Source: Trifolium pratense
Taxonomy: Eukaryota > Streptophyta > Magnoliopsida > Fabales > Fabaceae
Assembly: GCF_020283565.1 (NCBI RefSeq)
Contig: NC_060060.1
Span: forward strand, 61,737,257-61,801,256
Reading direction: 5' to 3'
Length of the DNA: 64,000 nucleotides
Position numbers and translations under genes: made by a program
Part shown: one piece after another, positions 1-11,481 of the stretch
Layout of the letters: each line of letters opens with the position of its first letter
Numbering within the stretch: the first letter of the stretch is position 1
The notes under the pieces: model-generated
Database searches by the model: none
What the model was told of the DNA's origin: nothing
The model's input: the letters and a program-made list of their open reading frames with translations, nothing else

Positions 1-3000
1 ACCAGTGTTGACACACCTTGATCAACACCTGTCCACTGCGTGCCAGGAATTTCACACCAAACTCTGCTGCCCACTTTTTGAATCCAATTTGAATCAGAAA
101 ATCATCAATCATTTTGTTCCATGCTCTAGGTGTCTGCTTTAAACCATATAGAGCCTTATACAGTTTATACACCATTGGTTCCTTACCATGAATTTCAAAA
201 CATGGAGGCTATGACACAAACACTTCTTCATCAAGTGGACCATTTAGAAATGCTGATTTAACATCCAAATGGTAGAGTGACCATCTACTTTCACAAGCCA
301 ATGCTACAACAAGTCTCATAGTTTCAATTCTTTCCACTGGTGCAAACACCTCATTGTAGTCAATGTCATGTTTAGCCACCAACCTTGCTTTATGTTTTGA
401 AATTGTTCCATCAGGGTTCAACTTCACTTTGAACACCCATTTCACATCCATTTTCTTTTTCTTGTCTGGCAAGTTAACTAACTTCCATGTTTTATTTTTC
501 TCTATTGACTTCAGCTCTTCTTCCATAGCCTTCTTCCCAGGGGCGGATCTATTAAGACTTGAGTGTGGGCAAGTGCACACCCTACACTATAGCAATTTAC
601 ATCTATTATCCTTGATTGTTTACGTTTTGTACCCCCTCATATTTTAATCTTGCACCACTCTCTTTTGTAACTAATGAGAGTCTGTAACTTGTTTTTGTTT
701 TGCATTTTATCTTTTGGAGGATGTGAACTAACTGGTAGTTGTAGTCTAAGTCTAACTAGACTTTAATTAGAGTTATTCCACTTTCTTATTATTTATATTT
801 TATATTTATATTGATTAGTACTAGTAATTAATTGAACGAATTTCTCTATACTATATGAATTAATGGGAATTTCCTTATAGGTCAAAACTACAAGAGAAAT
901 CGATCCTATGTCCTGGCTCACAGCTTTGTCACTGAACTAAATTTTTTGGGTTACAATGGAGCTGAAGATCAAACTCATGATCTCTACCATATATACTACC
1001 TAAATTTGTTACCATTAGATCAAACATAATGACTTGTCACTGACTAAGTTGGTAGGATGAAAATGCTAATATATGTTTAAGGGCACATGTCAAATATGTA
1101 AATGTAAAAATATTATCTTGAAATTTAGGCATTTAATTTTTATAATTAAATTCTTAATATTATTAAATACAATTAAATATTTTAACATGTATTTTAAGAG
1201 CACATATTATAACATACATATATATGCATGCGAAGTAAAAAAGTTTGCACCCCCTGATCCAGGGTCCTGGATCCGCAACTGCTTCTTCCACACTTTGCTC
1301 TTCAAGGCTTCCTTGAAATCAATAGGTTCAGAGTCAACTAGCAATGCAAAGTGAATGAGATCACCTTCATCATTCACTGCATTATCTTGAGTAATTTCAC
1401 AGTCATTCAATCTAGCTAGTAAACATTTAGTTCCCTGAATCCTTGCAGTTAGGTGAATATTATCATCATCACTTGAGGTATTCATGTTATCATCATTTCT
1501 TGTACTTTGATTTTGATTAATACCATTGACTGGCTCATCTTTTTCAAAGTCTTCTCCTCTATCTGATTCATCACTTGAATTTGGATAGATAAAAGTTGAC
1601 TGTGATTTACTGATATACATTGGCTCTTCCTCCCATTTTCACTTCTCTTCTTCATTCACAATTACATCTCTGCTAATGTGAACCTTCTGAGTGACAGGTT
1701 TTTATAGCTTGTAGGCACCAGTTGGATGATACCCTCTAAGTATCATTATTTCACTTTTTGTCTTCAATTTGGTTCTTCTAGCATCTGGCACATGGTTATA
1801 GCATAATGAACCAAAAATCTTGAAGTGCTTCACACTTGGTTTCCTCCCACTTCTTCTGGCACAAATTTCAATTTCCTTGTAGGACATTTATTCAAAATGT
1901 AAGCATCTGTGAGTACTGCTTCACCCAGAACTTATGTGGCAAATTCTTCTGCTTAATCATACTTCTTGCCATATCTAACAATGTTCTGTTCTTTCTTTCT
2001 GCTAATCCATTATGTTGTGGTGTATATGAAGCAGTAACTTCATGTGTAATGCCCTGATTGGTATAGAAATTCTCAAACTCTTTTGAGGTATACTCTCCAC
2101 CTCCATCAGTTCTTAAAATCTTAATTGATTTATTACTTTCTTTTTCAATTAAGACTTTAAATTTCTTAAACACTTCTAAAGCTTCACTTTTCAACTTCAA
2201 AGTGTATAGCCAAATCATCCTGCTATATTCATCAACAAATGTGATGAAATACCTGCTTCTCCCTAATGAAGCAACTTCAAATGGACAACAAATATCACTA
2301 CGAATAACTTGCATCACTACATTAGCTCTTTTAGGCATTTCAGACATAAAAGATTTTCTACTGTGTTTACTTTTCACACATATTTCACATATTGACTTTT
2401 TAGTATTGAACTTAGGCAAACCATACACCAATTCCTTAGAATTTAAAGTGTCCATACCTATTGTTCAAGTGTCCATACATTTTGTGCCATAATTCTTCAA
2501 TTTGTTCACTTTTAGTTGCAAATAAGCACATCAATTTCTCATTCGAAATGTTGCATTTATATGTCCTATTCTTTGACAAAGTAGACTTCAACACAAGATT
2601 CTTTTTTGCATCAAACAAATTCAGTGAATTGCCTTTAATAGTCACTGAGAAGCCCTTCTCCACCAATTGACCTATACTCATAAGATTGCAATTCATCTTA
2701 GGAACATAAAATTCATCTTCAATGATCACTTTATTTCCAGTTTTGCCTCTGATTAGTATGTTGCATGTGCCCTCTACTGCAAGTTTTCTATTGTCAGCCA
2801 GTTTAATGTTAGTCTTCCTGCTTACATCAAAGCTAGTCAACCATTCTTTGTGTGGTGTCATATGATTTGAGCACCTTGAGTCAAGAAATCACTCTTCACT
2901 CTTCTCACTTTCATCACCTATAGTAGCCATCATCAGCACTACTTTAACATCACTCTTTTCTGCTATATTGGCCTCTTGTTGATCTTTCTTGTACCAACAC

Positions 3001-3860
3001 TCATCAGAAAAATGTCCAAGTTTCTCACAGTTGTAGCGTTTCACTTTGCTTTTATCAAAATTCTTCTTCTTGTTCTTGCCTTTGACAAAACCTCCTCCCT
3101 TAGAAGATTCGGCTTTGTCATCAGTCTTTGAATTTTGATCTTTGAACCATTTTGCCTTATCTTTTCCTTTCTTTTTGTAGTTCTTGCTACTATTATCTTT
3201 CTTGTTGGTTTGAGCCTGCAGGGCTTGTTGATTCAATCTCTCTGAACCTCTACTAAGCACTTTGATCTCATGTGCTTCTAAAGCACTTTGCAATTCCTTA
3301 ATTTTCATAGTGGTTATATCTTTTGAATACTCTATGGCTACTACTACATGGTCAAAGCTTGGAGTTAAAGACCTTAACACTTTCTCTACTACCATTTCAT
3401 CAGTGATGTTCTCTCCACAGTTTTGCATTTGATTTACAAGTGCAATAAGTTTTGAGAAATAATCACTTACTTTTTGATCTTCCTCCATCACCATAGATTC
3501 ATATTGTCTTCTGTATGCCTGCAGCTTCACTTTCTTTACCTTGGCTCTACCATCATGATAGCTTTCAAGAATATCTCATGCCTCTTTAGACTTTGTAGAT
3601 TTAGCAATCTTTTTCAAAGTGTTGAGCATCACAGTTTTGTTGAATGTAGAACAAGGCTTGTCAATCTTTCTTCTTGTTCTCTTTGAATGCATTCCTCTGT
3701 TCATTTGTTGGATTCTCTACCAACTCATCATAACCATTTAGAACCACATCAAGACAGTCTTGAGCTCCAAATAGTGATTTCATCAATATGCATTCCGCCT
3801 ATCCCGGTTCTTTCCATCAAGAACCAGAATGTTGGTTCCAAAACCAAGAGTATTCATCTT
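1..3860 (-). pseudogene. Decayed Ty1/copia gag-pol, interrupted by a hAT element
   Basis: On the minus strand this reads as a copia polyprotein broken by frameshifts and stops. In order there is degraded Gag (about 3860-2889, with a zinc knuckle around 3030-2980), the protease and GAG-pre-integrase region (2861-2436, ending in a [13 protein letters not shown] motif), the integrase core (2455-1892, with [11 protein letters not shown]), the integrase C-terminus (1887-1282), and the N-terminal half of reverse transcriptase (537-1, with [18 protein letters not shown]). The order and sequence follow the intact element at 11063-16036, which is clearly a relative. The pol frame runs off the left edge. 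The hAT element at 538-1281 splits the segment between integrase and reverse transcriptase. It cannot be functional. Confidence 0.93.
538..1281. mobile_element. Non-autonomous hAT element (744 bp) with 8-bp TSD
   Basis: The left end begins CAGGGGCGGATC. The reverse complement of the right end begins CAGTTGCGGATC, so imperfect hAT-type terminal inverted repeats (CAG..GCGGATC) are present. The 8-bp sequence CTTCTTCC lies directly outside both ends, at 530-537 and 1282-1289, which is the duplication length expected of hAT transposases. Removing the element and one copy of the 8-mer restores the copia reading frame across the site (SKVWKK joined to AMEEELKS), an independent confirmation of the boundaries. 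The interior is AT-rich and shows no transposase. Confidence 0.9.
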
Positions 3861-4028
3861 GATTATTCAAGAAATCAAAGCACACAATATCACTCAGTGT
3901 TTACAATTGATTTCCCTCACAAATTCACTCGTGTTTCCCTTGATTGAAAGCATCAAGCACAAACACACAATGCACAATGCACATACGCTCGAGGCAAGCC
4001 TATGAGCATGAACACAGTTTCTGCAAAA

Positions 4029-4328
4029 CTGTGATGGAATGGAAGGGAAATTGTGTTCTTGGTTTGTGAGGAAGATGAGGAAAACTAAGAAAGAAAATCA
4101 AATTTTATTTATCCACTAATGGGCCAAGTAAAAGTATATTACAATTGATACACATAAGTGTATTTATATGTGTTACTTAAGCTACAAGTAACAAACTATT
4201 TGGCCTAGAAACTAACTTTGTAGTTTAGCTAACTAACTAACTACCTAAAACAGTTTTAACAAATTTTCAATTGATCAAAACTAACTAACAAACATGTAAG
4301 ATCAGTTATGAATTATATATTCTCAACA
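4029..4328 (-). repeat. Degraded 5' LTR of the left copia remnant
   Basis: On the minus strand this starts TGTTGAGAATATATAATTC at 4328 and precedes the degraded gag region. It shares the layout of the 407-bp LTR of the complete copia element, including the run CTAACTAACTAACTA and a segment resembling CCACAAAGGGCC. The inner boundary near 4029 is approximate because I could not find a convincing primer-binding site next to it. Confidence 0.6.
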
Positions 4329-5056
4329 AAAAATACAATTAATTATTATTTTACAAACAAAAGTATTTATTTTTGTTTAGTCAAAATAAATTTATTTTTG
4401 TTGTTATTAATATTGTATTATTTTTTAGGACAAAGTAATGCACAGAAAAATATTTAATAATCCAAATTAGTATTCAATTTTGTTAATGATGGGGCGTGGT
4501 GATTAAGTTTGCAAACTATGTATGCATACTCTTATTTTCAACCGAAAAAGACTTAATATATAGAAAGTTTGTTATGTTCTGGAAGAAGACTTTTGGAAAA
4601 ACACTGCCGCGTCTATCCCGTGTTCTAGTTCTAGTAGTTCTAGACATAATACTGTATTAAACTTTTGGAAAATCAAATTTTTAGCGATATGAAAAATCTT
4701 ACATGCATGCATAATATGCCAACGTAAATTCAATAAATCAAAACAAAATGTCCCAAACGAAACTGTACGTTGAAATTTTTTTTTTGAAAATTTGATATCC
4801 GGTCTTAGGACCGACTAATTAAATCAAGGTAATGGAAATTATATATATGTTGAATCGAAATAGGATGGTAAAGAAATTAATGTCTTTTATATGGCACGGT
4901 TAATCCAACTTGATAAGTTAGAAGGATTTTTAATAGTCAAAGTTTTCATGCATGGTACTCTTGAATCCCTCTTGAAAAATCTTTTTAATACAAGTTTATT
5001 TTGTCTGTTTTGTTTTATCAAATCTTATTCTTTCTATCTTAATAGTTGTAACATAT
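4329..5056. other. Intergenic, no gene seen
   Basis: AT-rich sequence with frequent stops on both strands. I see no conserved protein motif, RNA gene or clear transposon end here. Confidence 0.5.
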
Positions 5057-5059
5057 TTA

Positions 5060-5930
5060 GGGTCCGTTTGGTGCGCTGGATAGCATAGTGACAGAATATG
5101 ATATAAAACAGGATAGAGATAGGATAGGATAATAGCAGGATAACAGTTATACTCAGTTATCATATCATGTGTTTGGTGCACACAGGATAACAAACATGAT
5201 AACTATTATATTTTGTTTTTAATAGCTCATAATAGTATGATAAGATATATAACATATTTAAATGACAAAATTACTCTTGTAAAACAATTGTTATTTTTTA
5301 AAATTATTTTGTAATACTTTGAATTTTATAAATAAAAAATATAAATAAGTAATCAAATAACTTTATATAATTTCAAATAAAAATCATGAGAAAATAATCA
5401 AGTTTAATTTTTTATATGAATCATGATCAAATAAATAACTCAATAATATATACATGTTAGATAAGCCAAATAAATATATGATATATCTCATACGTAAATA
5501 ATAAAACTACTATTACAAAAGAATTATATTTAATATCCCTAATTGTCAATTTTTTAATAATCATTTTACTTTAAAATATTGTAATTTTAGTAAAATTTTG
5601 ATTTTTTAAATATATAAATTACAAACTTACCCCTATGAGAAAATCACATATATATTTAAAAATTAATTATTTTATTATTTATATTTTATTTATTTTATTT
5701 TATGTATTTTAAAATATATTTTATAAAATAAATCAGTAATTTTTTTTTCTTATCATATCCTGCTGGTAACCCAGCTCAAATTCAAGATAAAAATTATAAC
5801 TAGAGAGACATGATAGGATAAGCTTCAGGATTAACTTATCATATCCTGATGTATCACCAAACACTGGATTGAGGCAGGATATGATACAGTTATCCTATCC
5901 TGTCTCTTATCCTGTGTACCAAACGGACCC
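5060..5930. mobile_element. PIF/Harbinger-like (Tourist-type) MITE, 871 bp
   Basis: The left end reads GGGTCCGTTTGGTGCGC. The reverse complement of the right end reads GGGTCCGTTTGGTACAC, giving inverted repeats that stay recognisable further in through GGATA-rich segments. The trinucleotide TTA flanks both sides (5057-5059 and 5931-5933), the target duplication characteristic of PIF/Harbinger elements. No transposase is encoded and the interior is AT-rich, so this is a non-autonomous copy. Confidence 0.85.
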
Positions 5931-5933
5931 TTA

Positions 5934-6440
5934 AACTCTGAAACCGTTGACAATCTAACTTATTTGATGGCTTTAATTTATGTTACTTAAGCTTTTAATG
6001 AGGGGGAATAGAGTAAGTTAAAAAATTTGAAATTAATTTCACATAGATAAGTATGAGGAAAGCTTGCAAACCTTACCTCTGTACTGTCACACTCTAAGGA
6101 AACTATGAGTCAATATCTCTAATTAATTTTGGCTTAAATTTGTATAGATAAATTTAAGGGTAGCTTGCGAACCTCACTCTAAAATTATCATACTTGAAGT
6201 TAGAGCTTGCAAATCTCTACCTCTGAAGTCAAATATGCGAATTTGACCCAAATTTGATATCTAATACTCTTATATTTTTGTTTTTTAATTAATCTGGATA
6301 AGACTTTGGAGGGAGCTTACAAACCTAACCCTATGGATTGTCAGACTTAGGGAGAGCTTGCAAGCCTAAAAAACCTAAAGTCAACAGTTAATTAAAAACA
6401 ACATGAACAATTGACTTTAAATACTTATGTTTGTCATCAT
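5934..6440. repeat. Intergenic DNA with dispersed GCTTGCAAACC-like motif
   Basis: Between about 6060 and 6372 the motif AGCTTGCAAACCT, often followed by ACCTCTG or ACTCT, occurs about five times in degenerate form (near 6061, 6163, 6204, 6318 and 6355). Spacing is irregular, roughly 40-115 bp. It may be the remains of a decayed tandem repeat. No gene is evident. Confidence 0.45.
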
Positions 6441-8042
6441 CAAAAAGAGGATATTGTTGGAATAAAATTGATTTGTTAATCTCTCTTAATGGTTTTGATG
6501 ATAACAAAATATTTAAAGGACAATTAGTGTTACTAATGATTTGCTGTGTGTAGGATTTAAAGAAGACTTTCATTTGTACACTCATAAGCAAAGGAGTATC
6601 TAAGAGAATCAAATGTGCTTAAACGCCTCTGAAGAATTCTATCTACAAGTCTGAAGAACAAACTCTGGAATATTCTGCCTCTGAGGTCCAGGTTCTGAAG
6701 CAATGCTTCTAGGACATAAGCCTCTGAGTGAGCAGGCCTCGGGTGTTGTTACCTTTTGTAAGACCAGAAGCCGTCTTAAAAGGTTTGACTTATGGAACTG
6801 ATAAAGCAGAAGAGCAACTGTCTAGTCAATTGTACTTTTCTGTTTTGACATAGACAATTGTACAAAGACAGAAAGCGAGGAGCATATAATAACTAAAGAG
6901 CAAATCTTCAACATGACCATTGCAGACAAAGTCCAACAATTCTCTGCAACTCACAAGGCTCTATATATCAACTAGTAAATCCTGAGACATATTTGATTCA
7001 TGCCTCTTTAAAAAAATTAACTTTTTGCAAGAGATATTTCTACAATGTACTAAAAAAACTAACTTTTGGAAAAGTGATTGAATTGTGAACTTTGACGCTA
7101 AAGTTTTCCTTTATATAAGGAGCCGGTTATAATGATTTGTGCATGCTATAGAAGGTAGCAATAGATGAAGTATTTTCCAAAAAAGTTTGAATGTTCATCA
7201 TTATTCATGAGTTTGATTGCAATAAATGAAGTTTAATTGGTTTATTTCGACAGAATCGAATGATCTTTGAAAAGTGAAAGAACGTTTCAAAGTAAATGTA
7301 TTCGATTAAAAGAAAAACTTCAAAGTAAAAATGTAAAGTAAATGATACATAAAATTCGAGATAAATGCAAATAAAGATAAACATAAACAACTTGAAAAGG
7401 AAAATTGCATTCGACTAAAAAGACATAAATGAAATGGTACATAGAATCACATTGGCCTTATGAGACTCTTTTCTCGCGTTAACATGGATAGTTCGAGTTT
7501 CTTAAGGTACTTTGTGAATGATTTTGTGACCCTAAATTTCTATACAGAAATAACTGTAAATATCAGCGATGAATTGAGTTTTCGTCGCGTGTCTTACTAC
7601 GTGTCTCAGATGCACACGTGTCTTCGACGCTCTTATCTTGTCACTTGGCAGATGTCTTGAAATCCGTCGAACGGATCAAGTCTTGTAATTTCTAAAATAT
7701 ATATTTTAAATCCACAAGTTCTGTCAAAACATGCATGTCGATTCTTGTAACTTAGTTGAATTTTAACTAAGTGTAATCTTTTGGCTTCGACTAGCAGGAT
7801 TTCCTTAGTCGAACCTAATGTATTGAAAAGTGAAAATCCATGCTAACATCACCATTAACTTGTATGAAAACGTCCACGAAAGAGTTGTTTGGAATAGATC
7901 TTAAACGCTTGAGCCGGATGTATTAGATCTTAACCCCGTCCAAAACAATTTTTATGCCACTCAATAGTTAATTAGAGCTTTACTCTCGTTAACTAGAACA
8001 AACTTCAACTAGAACAACAATAACGTAGAAGACTGTCGTGCC
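6441..8042. other. Transposon-derived-looking intergenic DNA, no gene
   Basis: No credible coding region. The segment from about 6450 (TTGGTTTTGATGATAACAAA-like composition, then several CCTCTGA-rich stretches to 6760) resembles internal parts of legume LTR retrotransposons, but I cannot define ends. Two short inverted repeats stand out: CTTAGTT..AACTAAG at 7751-7771 and TTCGACTA..TAGTCGAA at 7786-7813. Confidence 0.35.
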
Positions 8043-9332
8043 TAGTTAACTATAGCTTATTTTATTGACTTATAGCTTATTTTCTAGAAGCTATTTTAAG
8101 TAGCTTCTGAGCTTATAGCTTCAAACTTATCATTTTTTCCTCCAATTTTACCCTTATAATTTTAATGAAAATTCACATTTACCCTTTATAATTTATTATC
8201 ATTATAATTTAAAATAAAGTAGGTAAATATATGTTTTAAGTATGTAAACTGAATTAAAAATTTAATAAAAATTTAGCGTATAAATTTAAATTTTGATAAA
8301 AAGCATATAAAAATTAATTTAATAATAACATATGAAAGTTATATTTATTAAATTAATAAATTTTTAAGTATCTTAAATATTAGAATAATGCTGAATACAG
8401 CGAATACTTTCATCACGAAAGCATCGCGAATGAAGTGGCTTCAATTTTGGTTTCTATCCTTCTCTATCCAACGGCTCGGTGCTTCTTCTTTATTTTATTT
8501 ATTTTTCTTCCAAATTTCACGTCTCTTCAACCTTTACCTTTCTCTTCTTCTTATAAACATTCATCAAATAAAGCTCCTCATGAATATTCTCATCCGGATA
8601 AACTCATTCTCCATCACTTCAATTTGGGAACTTTATGAAAATGAATTGTTTCTTCTTCAAGGAGATTTGTAAATATGGTTCAGAATAACAAAACCAAATC
8701 AACAAGAATTTGGTGTTGAACTGCCCAACAACTCTACTGGTTCTGTAATAAGATCCAGTTTTCTATTCATGACATGAGTGATTAAAAATTGAAAATGGTT
8801 TGAGCTTTTCTTGAATTAAAACTTGTGTAAATTCATATTTCATGAATGAATCAAATTCTAAATTGATATGGGGCTTCTCTAAATTGTATCATCATGAACA
8901 AATTTTGTGTAAAATCGTTGTTTCGCATTGCTGGAAATGCAATAAAACTTCGGGTCAACTGCAACCCGTTTTGAAGAAGCTTGGGGTCAATCGTGGGTAG
9001 CGCGTGTGAGCGGTGAGTTGCTTAACCAAACCTTACTTTTTCATTTTAAATATAAGATTAAGTCATTAATATAATTTTAAAAATTAAATAAAAGGCTGTC
9101 GTGAAATTCACGAGAAATATCTCTCGCGAGATATAGCAACACTCTAAATATTATTAATTTGATATAATTTTATTGAGTTAAAGATGTCCTTTTACATTTA
9201 TGCGTCAGATGAACTGCAAATTTTAGCAAACACTTCAATTAACTTATCAGTCATTAGCCATCAGCTATCAGCCATCAGCCATCAGCTATAAGTTAGCTTA
9301 TCAACTAACCGCTATTTTTGCCGAATAGAACC
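8043..9332. mobile_element. Old MITE-like remnant with AGCTTAT-rich ends, split by a MULE
   Basis: The left part (about 8043-8382) is rich in AGCTTATAGC words and the right part (9154-9332) in their complement (CAGCTATAAG, AGCTTATC). The right end terminates near GAATAGAACC, resembling legume MITE termini of the TTGCCAAACAGAACC type. A matching left terminus is not visible, so the boundaries and superfamily are uncertain. A tandem run of CATCAGC-like words lies at about 9243-9290. Confidence 0.35.
8383..9144. mobile_element. Non-autonomous Mutator-like element (762 bp) with 9-bp TSD
   Basis: The 9-mer TAAATATTA occurs immediately left (8374-8382) and right (9145-9153) of the element, as expected for Mutator-like transposition. 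The termini are imperfect inverted repeats: GAATAATGCTGAATACAGCG on the left and GAGTGTTGCTATATCTCGCG as the reverse complement of the right. The interior (about 8430-8700) is less AT-rich and CT-rich like a plant 5' UTR, with short open frames on the plus strand, so a captured host fragment is possible. No MULE transposase is present. Confidence 0.72.
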
Positions 9333-9598
9333 GTAGTTGGCACAATTATTTGTCTCCTTATTTCAAAAGACTGAGTTGACTCATGAGCATAAAAGACAAA
9401 AAACGGTAACTTAATTCCTCAAAGTGTTTTACCAAAATCAAGAAAGGAGACAAAGAATCAAATTATGTGTTATGTGGTAAGTAAAAGCGGCGCTGGATAC
9501 TTTTCACACCATTCATTCTTCTCATTTTGGTCTTTAATTTCGCTCTACCTCAAATTATTTTTCATGTTAACCTGCTACTTAGAAGAAGCGACGTGATC

Positions 9599-9735
9599 TT
9601 TATAACCTTAGCTTAGTCGGTAGATATTACATTATAAAGAGAGATAGTGTGGTTCGAACCCTGATCATCTCAATTATTCATGTTAAAGATGAAATTTCTA
9701 GCGATTAGACTAAAAGAAAGGAAGAAAAAAAAAAG
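9599..9735 (+). mobile_element. tRNA-derived SINE (legume type), plus strand
   Basis: Pol III promoter boxes are visible. The A box is TAGCTTAGTCGG at 9609-9620 and the B box GGTTCGAACCC is at 9651-9661, spaced as in a tRNA. The downstream part (CATGTTAAAGATGAAATTTCTAGCGATTAG) resembles the body of common Fabaceae SINEs, and the copy ends in a purine-rich tail. I could not define a clean target duplication. It is not a functional tRNA because the acceptor stem does not pair. Confidence 0.7.
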
Positions 9736-11057
9736 AAGGGGCCCGATACAATCGCGAGTTGATATAATGGTGATCGATGTGGACAGTCCAGTGAATCGAA
9801 TACTGATAGCAAAAACAAAAAATAAAACAAGAAAAAATGGTTTGATAATCTAAAATTCGGTCGGAAGATAAATAAAATTGACTTAAATTGTTTCATCTAA
9901 TAATTATATTTAAATTCTTTCAAACAATTCATGTTTTAGCGGAAGTTTTATTGGCTCTACATCAAATTATGGATAAGTTTCTCAAATGTCAACTGATTAT
10001 TCAAGCCATAAACTAAATTGACTAGTTCAACTAAGGGTAATAGTACTAGTCCAAACCCAGCTATGTGGAATTAATGGAATAATGTGATTGCCATTTGTCA
10101 TTTGAGTTAGTTTTCCTTATAATGTATGTGCCTTGTCCTCATCCTCATGTAATAATACTCCATAGTCTCTGCATTTGTCCTTCTTGACCAATTTATCAAC
10201 AAGCTTCCAAATTAAAAATATTTTTCATTTGTCCCAGCCGCATCGACCAAAGAATTTAAGGATATAAGACAAACTTTGAAATATGATCTTTTTGAGTGAA
10301 ATAAGTTTGTCAAAAATAAAATAAAAAATAAATTTATATACATTTTGAATATAGTAAAATTTCTTTATGTTTTAGTTCATTACCGCTTCGTCATATTGCA
10401 CGACAGTAGCTTAGCTTTTTGTTTTAATTTTTTATTTTCTTGAGAACATATATGGTATATAGGAAGCTTTGATTTAATTGTTGGCTTGTGGAAGTAACAT
10501 AAAAACATTACCTCAATAAAAATCTTAAAATGTCTTGTACCAAAAAAATATATCTTAAAGTGTCTATTTTTTTTGTAAGTCTTTTTTTTACACATTTCTT
10601 GGTAAGTCTTAAAATGTCTATTTTTTTTTTTTGAAGGAAACAATTATTTTATTCAAACACAAATAAACTGACTTATTATTTATTATAATATATAGTTTAT
10701 AAGTTTGTTTCATAAAATTAGAGGTGTTTGGTAACAAGTTTTTGTTCACTAGTTTGCAATATTTTTATTTCTTTATTTCTACGCATTTACAAAATAATTA
10801 TTCACTCGCATAAAATAACCCTAGTTATGCAATCGCGAGGGGGTTAGAACACCTTGATGTCAAAATTGATCCCCGAATCAGATTAAACTGGTGATGGAAA
10901 CTGAAAAAAAAAAAACAAAAGTGCATAAATCATTCTTTAATAGAAAAATTCTAAATATCAATTTACCATGAAAAATACTAGATATCATATATGTGTGGTA
11001 ACTCCTTACCAAATATACGCAGGTAACATGATGTCGTGCGGCTAATGTGTCGTGCTA
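9736..11057. other. Intergenic, no gene seen
   Basis: AT-rich sequence with homopolymer runs. A short word CTTAAAATGTCT (or CTTAAAGTGTCT) recurs three times between 10520 and 10620, separated by T-rich tracts. No convincing coding or RNA gene. Confidence 0.45.
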
Positions 11058-11062
11058 TATAA

Positions 11063-11469
11063 TGTTGGGGATTAACCCAAAACAAAGAGCACTGAAGGAT
11101 GAAAGATGAATGAAGAATGAATTTAGAATAAGCAGAAATTGAATAAAGGAAAAGTAAAAATCTTATTCTTCCACAAAGGGCCTTAATTGTTTATATACAA
11201 TAGGTGGTTACTTCAAATGCAAGTAACTGCATAACTACCTAGGACAAACAAAACGTAACTGAATTACAACTGTACAAAACTAACTAACTAACTGCCTCTA
11301 AAAAGCTAAGTAAAACAGAAACGCGTATCAGAATCAAGCAAAACAGAGCTTCAGAGCTTATGTCAGCTTCAGAGGTTGTGAGGGTCCAGAGGTTACATTG
11401 CTTCAGAGGCTGAAGCGCTGGTTCAGAGGTTATAATGCTTCAGAGCTTGAATTACCAATCAAACCAATA
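11063..11469 (-). repeat. 3' LTR of complete copia element (407 bp)
   Basis: Starts TGTTGGGGATTAACCC and ends CCAATA on the plus strand. By eye it is identical to the copy at 15630-16036. The flanking 5-mer TATAA (11058-11062) matches 16037-16041, defining the target duplication. The outer terminus is TG..TA rather than TG..CA in both copies. Confidence 0.95.
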
Positions 11470-11481
11470 CTCCTCCTTAAG
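11470..11481 (-). other. Polypurine tract of complete copia element
   Basis: On the minus strand CTTAAGGAGGAG directly abuts the 3' LTR, the position of the plus-strand priming site. It overlaps the last codons and stop of gag-pol. Confidence 0.8.

Noticed and set aside
9599..9735. Possible tRNA gene from A and B boxes
   Set aside because: No cloverleaf can be formed. The sequence and tail match tRNA-derived SINEs. The same holds for 19491-19694 and 21022-21150.
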